This document shows positions 62,044 to 64,000 of a stretch of 64,000 bases of DNA, in pieces. The stretch is from assembly GCF_958295425.1 (NCBI RefSeq), contig NC_081153.1, forward strand, positions 2,824,419-2,888,418, written 5' to 3'. Numbering within the stretch: position 1 is the stretch's first letter; every line of letters begins with the position of its first letter. The notes beneath the pieces were generated by a model that saw only the letters and a program-made list of their open reading frames with translations, was not told the origin of the DNA and ran no database searches. The DNA is from Solea solea (lineage: Eukaryota > Chordata > Actinopteri > Pleuronectiformes > Soleidae). A program made the position numbers and the translations under genes.

Positions 62044-62504
62044 ATAAGTCTTCCTGTGCATTGGCCTGTGTCAGTGCAGCTGATAAATGGCTCCACCGTT
62101 TGTTTTTCAGCTGTGGCAGTGGAAATGAAATCAACAGGCAAGCGGCGCGTAGTAGCTGTGTGTCGCGTTCCTCCGCCACTCTCGAACCCAGTCCCTTTTT
62201 TGTTCCCCCACCAGGGCGGAATTTGAATGGCCTGATCAATTTCTAATCAGCTAAGAAACTGCAGCTTGTCTCTCTTGTCATAATCTTTTGCATAGAGGGT
62301 GTTGGCGAAATGCTTCCAGGGTTTTATTTCATCAAATACACTATCTTTCTCACCCTGTGTGTGTGAATGATGTGGTAAATATACAGTATACAATTTAAAC
62401 CCAGGCCCTGGTTTAAAGGCAGTGGTGGACTTTTCATTTAAAGAAATGGAACCCCAGGACGTCTGCCTGCATTGTCAGTCATTAAAACTTGACAAACTGT
62501 AAAG

Positions 62505-63174
62505 CAGGGGTGTCAAACTGGCGGCCCTCCAATCGATTACATGCAGTCCGCCCACCAGACATTACACTTAACATTAAATTAGATATTTAAACTGTTTTAA
62601 TTACAGCTATCCTCGTCTTTATTTGTTAAAATGTTCTATTTATTTATCTGTTTTTGTGCATCATAAATGTGTTTTTATTGTGAAGTATACATTAGAGCTG
62701 AAACAATGAATCGATTACTATCTCATTACTAAATTAATGGTCAACTATTTTGATCATCGGTTTGAAGCTTTTTTTCATGATTAAAACAAGATTTCTGATA
62801 GTTTCAGCTTCTGAAATGTGAATATTTTCAACATTTCTTTGCTCCATGTAACAAAGAAATCATTGAAACAACATTTGAGAATGTTATCATTTCCAAACAC
62901 TGATCAACATTTTTTAATGTTTTCTGACATTTTATAGACTAAACGATTACTCGATTAATGGAGAAAATACTCGACAGATTAATTGATTATGAAAATAATC
63001 GTTAGTTGCAACTGTACATCATTGTATATCAAAACAAGCACTTTTACTTTGAAATTCTGTCTAATATATCATGAATATCTTGTATTGCCCACCTGCTACT
63101 GAACAGTTGTTTTTTTCCCTCTTGACCTACTAGATGCTCATTGGCCCCCAGGTCATTTGAGTTTGACACCCGTG
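62505..63174. mobile_element. hAT-like non-autonomous element
   Basis: Inverted ends CAGGGGTGTCAAACT and AGTTTGACACCCGTG bound 670 bp without an ORF. Flanks CTGTAAAG and ATGTAAAC agree at six of eight positions, as a worn 8-bp duplication would. It encloses repeat X copy 3. Confidence 0.65.
62690..63016 (+). repeat. Dispersed repeat family X, copy 3 (longest)
   Basis: From GAGCTGAAACAATGAATCGA to GAAAATAATCGTTAGTTGCA. It contains several ATCGATT/AATCGATT-like motifs at its ends, giving weak inverted symmetry. Confidence 0.65.
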
Positions 63175-64000
63175 ATGTAAACGGTCTATAGTCGGTCTAA
63201 CAAGGTTGAGGCTTCCTCTCCTATCAGAGGAAGTCAAGTGCATACCACCTACCATCTTCCAAAGGCTCATTTGAACCAGTTGCAAACTACTCGTTTGTAT
63301 GTTTGTATAACTGTATAATACTTTTTTTTAAAAAAAGGAAAAGAGAATAGTATGGTTTCCTTTATCCACACTTTTCACTGGAAGCGTTCTCATCTATATC
63401 TGCAAGTGAGGATAAGGCAGAACCCGGGAAGAGAGCCAGAGACACAGAAATAAGTGTCTGTGTCTGGCAGGTCCCAAACTCTTCCTCCTCCTCTGCTAGA
63501 TAAATGAACACATGTGCCAGAGCATCATCACCCCGTTGAGGACTGTATTCACAGTCATGGTGCTTTTAAGGCGCTTTCAGGGTCATGAGGCTCATCTAAA
63601 TGAGCGTAATCTTACATGTGTGAGGAGAAGTTGGGGCCTCCCTGACCCGGAGGATGGAGTTTAGCAGTATAAGTCTCTGACTCTGCTTCCTCCTCCTCCT
63701 CCTGGTTCTCTCTGCTCCTCACTGCAGCAAATACTGGATGATACTGTGGGGGATGTGGACGAGAACATAAAGGCTGTTTTTGTTTTTTTAACATTAGCTC
63801 AGCTGCTCCACAGTCGTTTGTGCCCTCATGATTCTGGGTCAGTGACAGCGAACACTGTGTCACTAAGTAGCTCTGGTTTTAGCTCAGTTACGTTAAGTGA
63901 TTTGTGTATTTGGAGTTTGCACTCAGCAACAACAGTGGGATCGGGGAGGCTGATTGATGTTGTTGCCTGTTGACATAATCAATGGGGGACTTTTTCAGGT
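63175..64000. other. No gene seen
   Basis: No recognisable exon or mobile element; includes a CCTCCT-rich run about 63687-63705. Confidence 0.4.

Noticed and set aside
63612..63973. Open frames on both strands near the right end
   Set aside because: No familiar motif, low-complexity CCTCCT content, and no splice or promoter context.

Overview
The window is nuclear DNA from a ray-finned (teleost) fish. The evidence is split vertebrate-type exons of an ST3GAL1/2-like sialyltransferase, two further split host genes, and a repeat content typical of teleosts: Rex1-, L2- and Tx1-type LINEs, Tc1 transposons, piggyBac and hAT MITEs, a chromodomain Ty3/gypsy element and a Gmr1-like Ty3/gypsy element. 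No bacterial-style genes, operons, rRNA operons, tRNA genes or CRISPR arrays were seen. The species cannot be named from the sequence.

Layout. 0-5.4 kb: MITEs, a decayed Rex1-type LINE (minus) and a relic of 28S rDNA inside a repeat. 5.4-9.0 kb: the four C-terminal coding exons of a plus-strand sialyltransferase gene; the upstream exons lie outside the window or were not found. 8.9-13.7 kb: the last half-exon plus 3' flank of that gene is present twice, about 99% identical. 13.7-27.4 kb: a nest of retroelements. An old gypsy copy is split by a complete young gypsy element (identical-looking LTRs, 5-bp TSD), which is split by a nearly full-length two-ORF LINE; the old copy also holds a LINE 3' end. 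27.4-31 kb: mostly gene-free.

31.0-38.9 kb: a minus-strand host gene resembling the teleost 'sterile alpha motif domain-containing protein 3-like' family. Its small intron holds a complete 6.4-kb Gmr1-like LTR element with integrase upstream of reverse transcriptase and a SCAN-like Gag. The insertion lies between the intron's polypyrimidine tract and its AG acceptor. 39.7-45.7 kb: a plus-strand host gene of unknown function built of very small exons. Its last intron holds a tRNA-type SINE, a 338-bp tandem array and an L2-type LINE with an intact 975-residue ORF; SINE and LINE share an identical 51-nt tail.

45.7-64 kb: further mobile DNA: a fold-back element, two dead Tc1 transposons, a solo LTR, two truncated Rex1-type LINEs, a Tx1-type LINE with an ORF1-ORF2 fusion, and a hAT-like element carrying a dispersed repeat. 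A few promoter-like or first-exon-like stretches are noted at low confidence.

The host genes show no functional link to one another. What joins the window is layered retroelement activity: autonomous LINEs with likely dependent SINEs, nested gypsy elements whose insertion order can be read, and one insertion likely to affect splicing of a host gene. All assignments are from reading the sequence; no database or alignment software was used.
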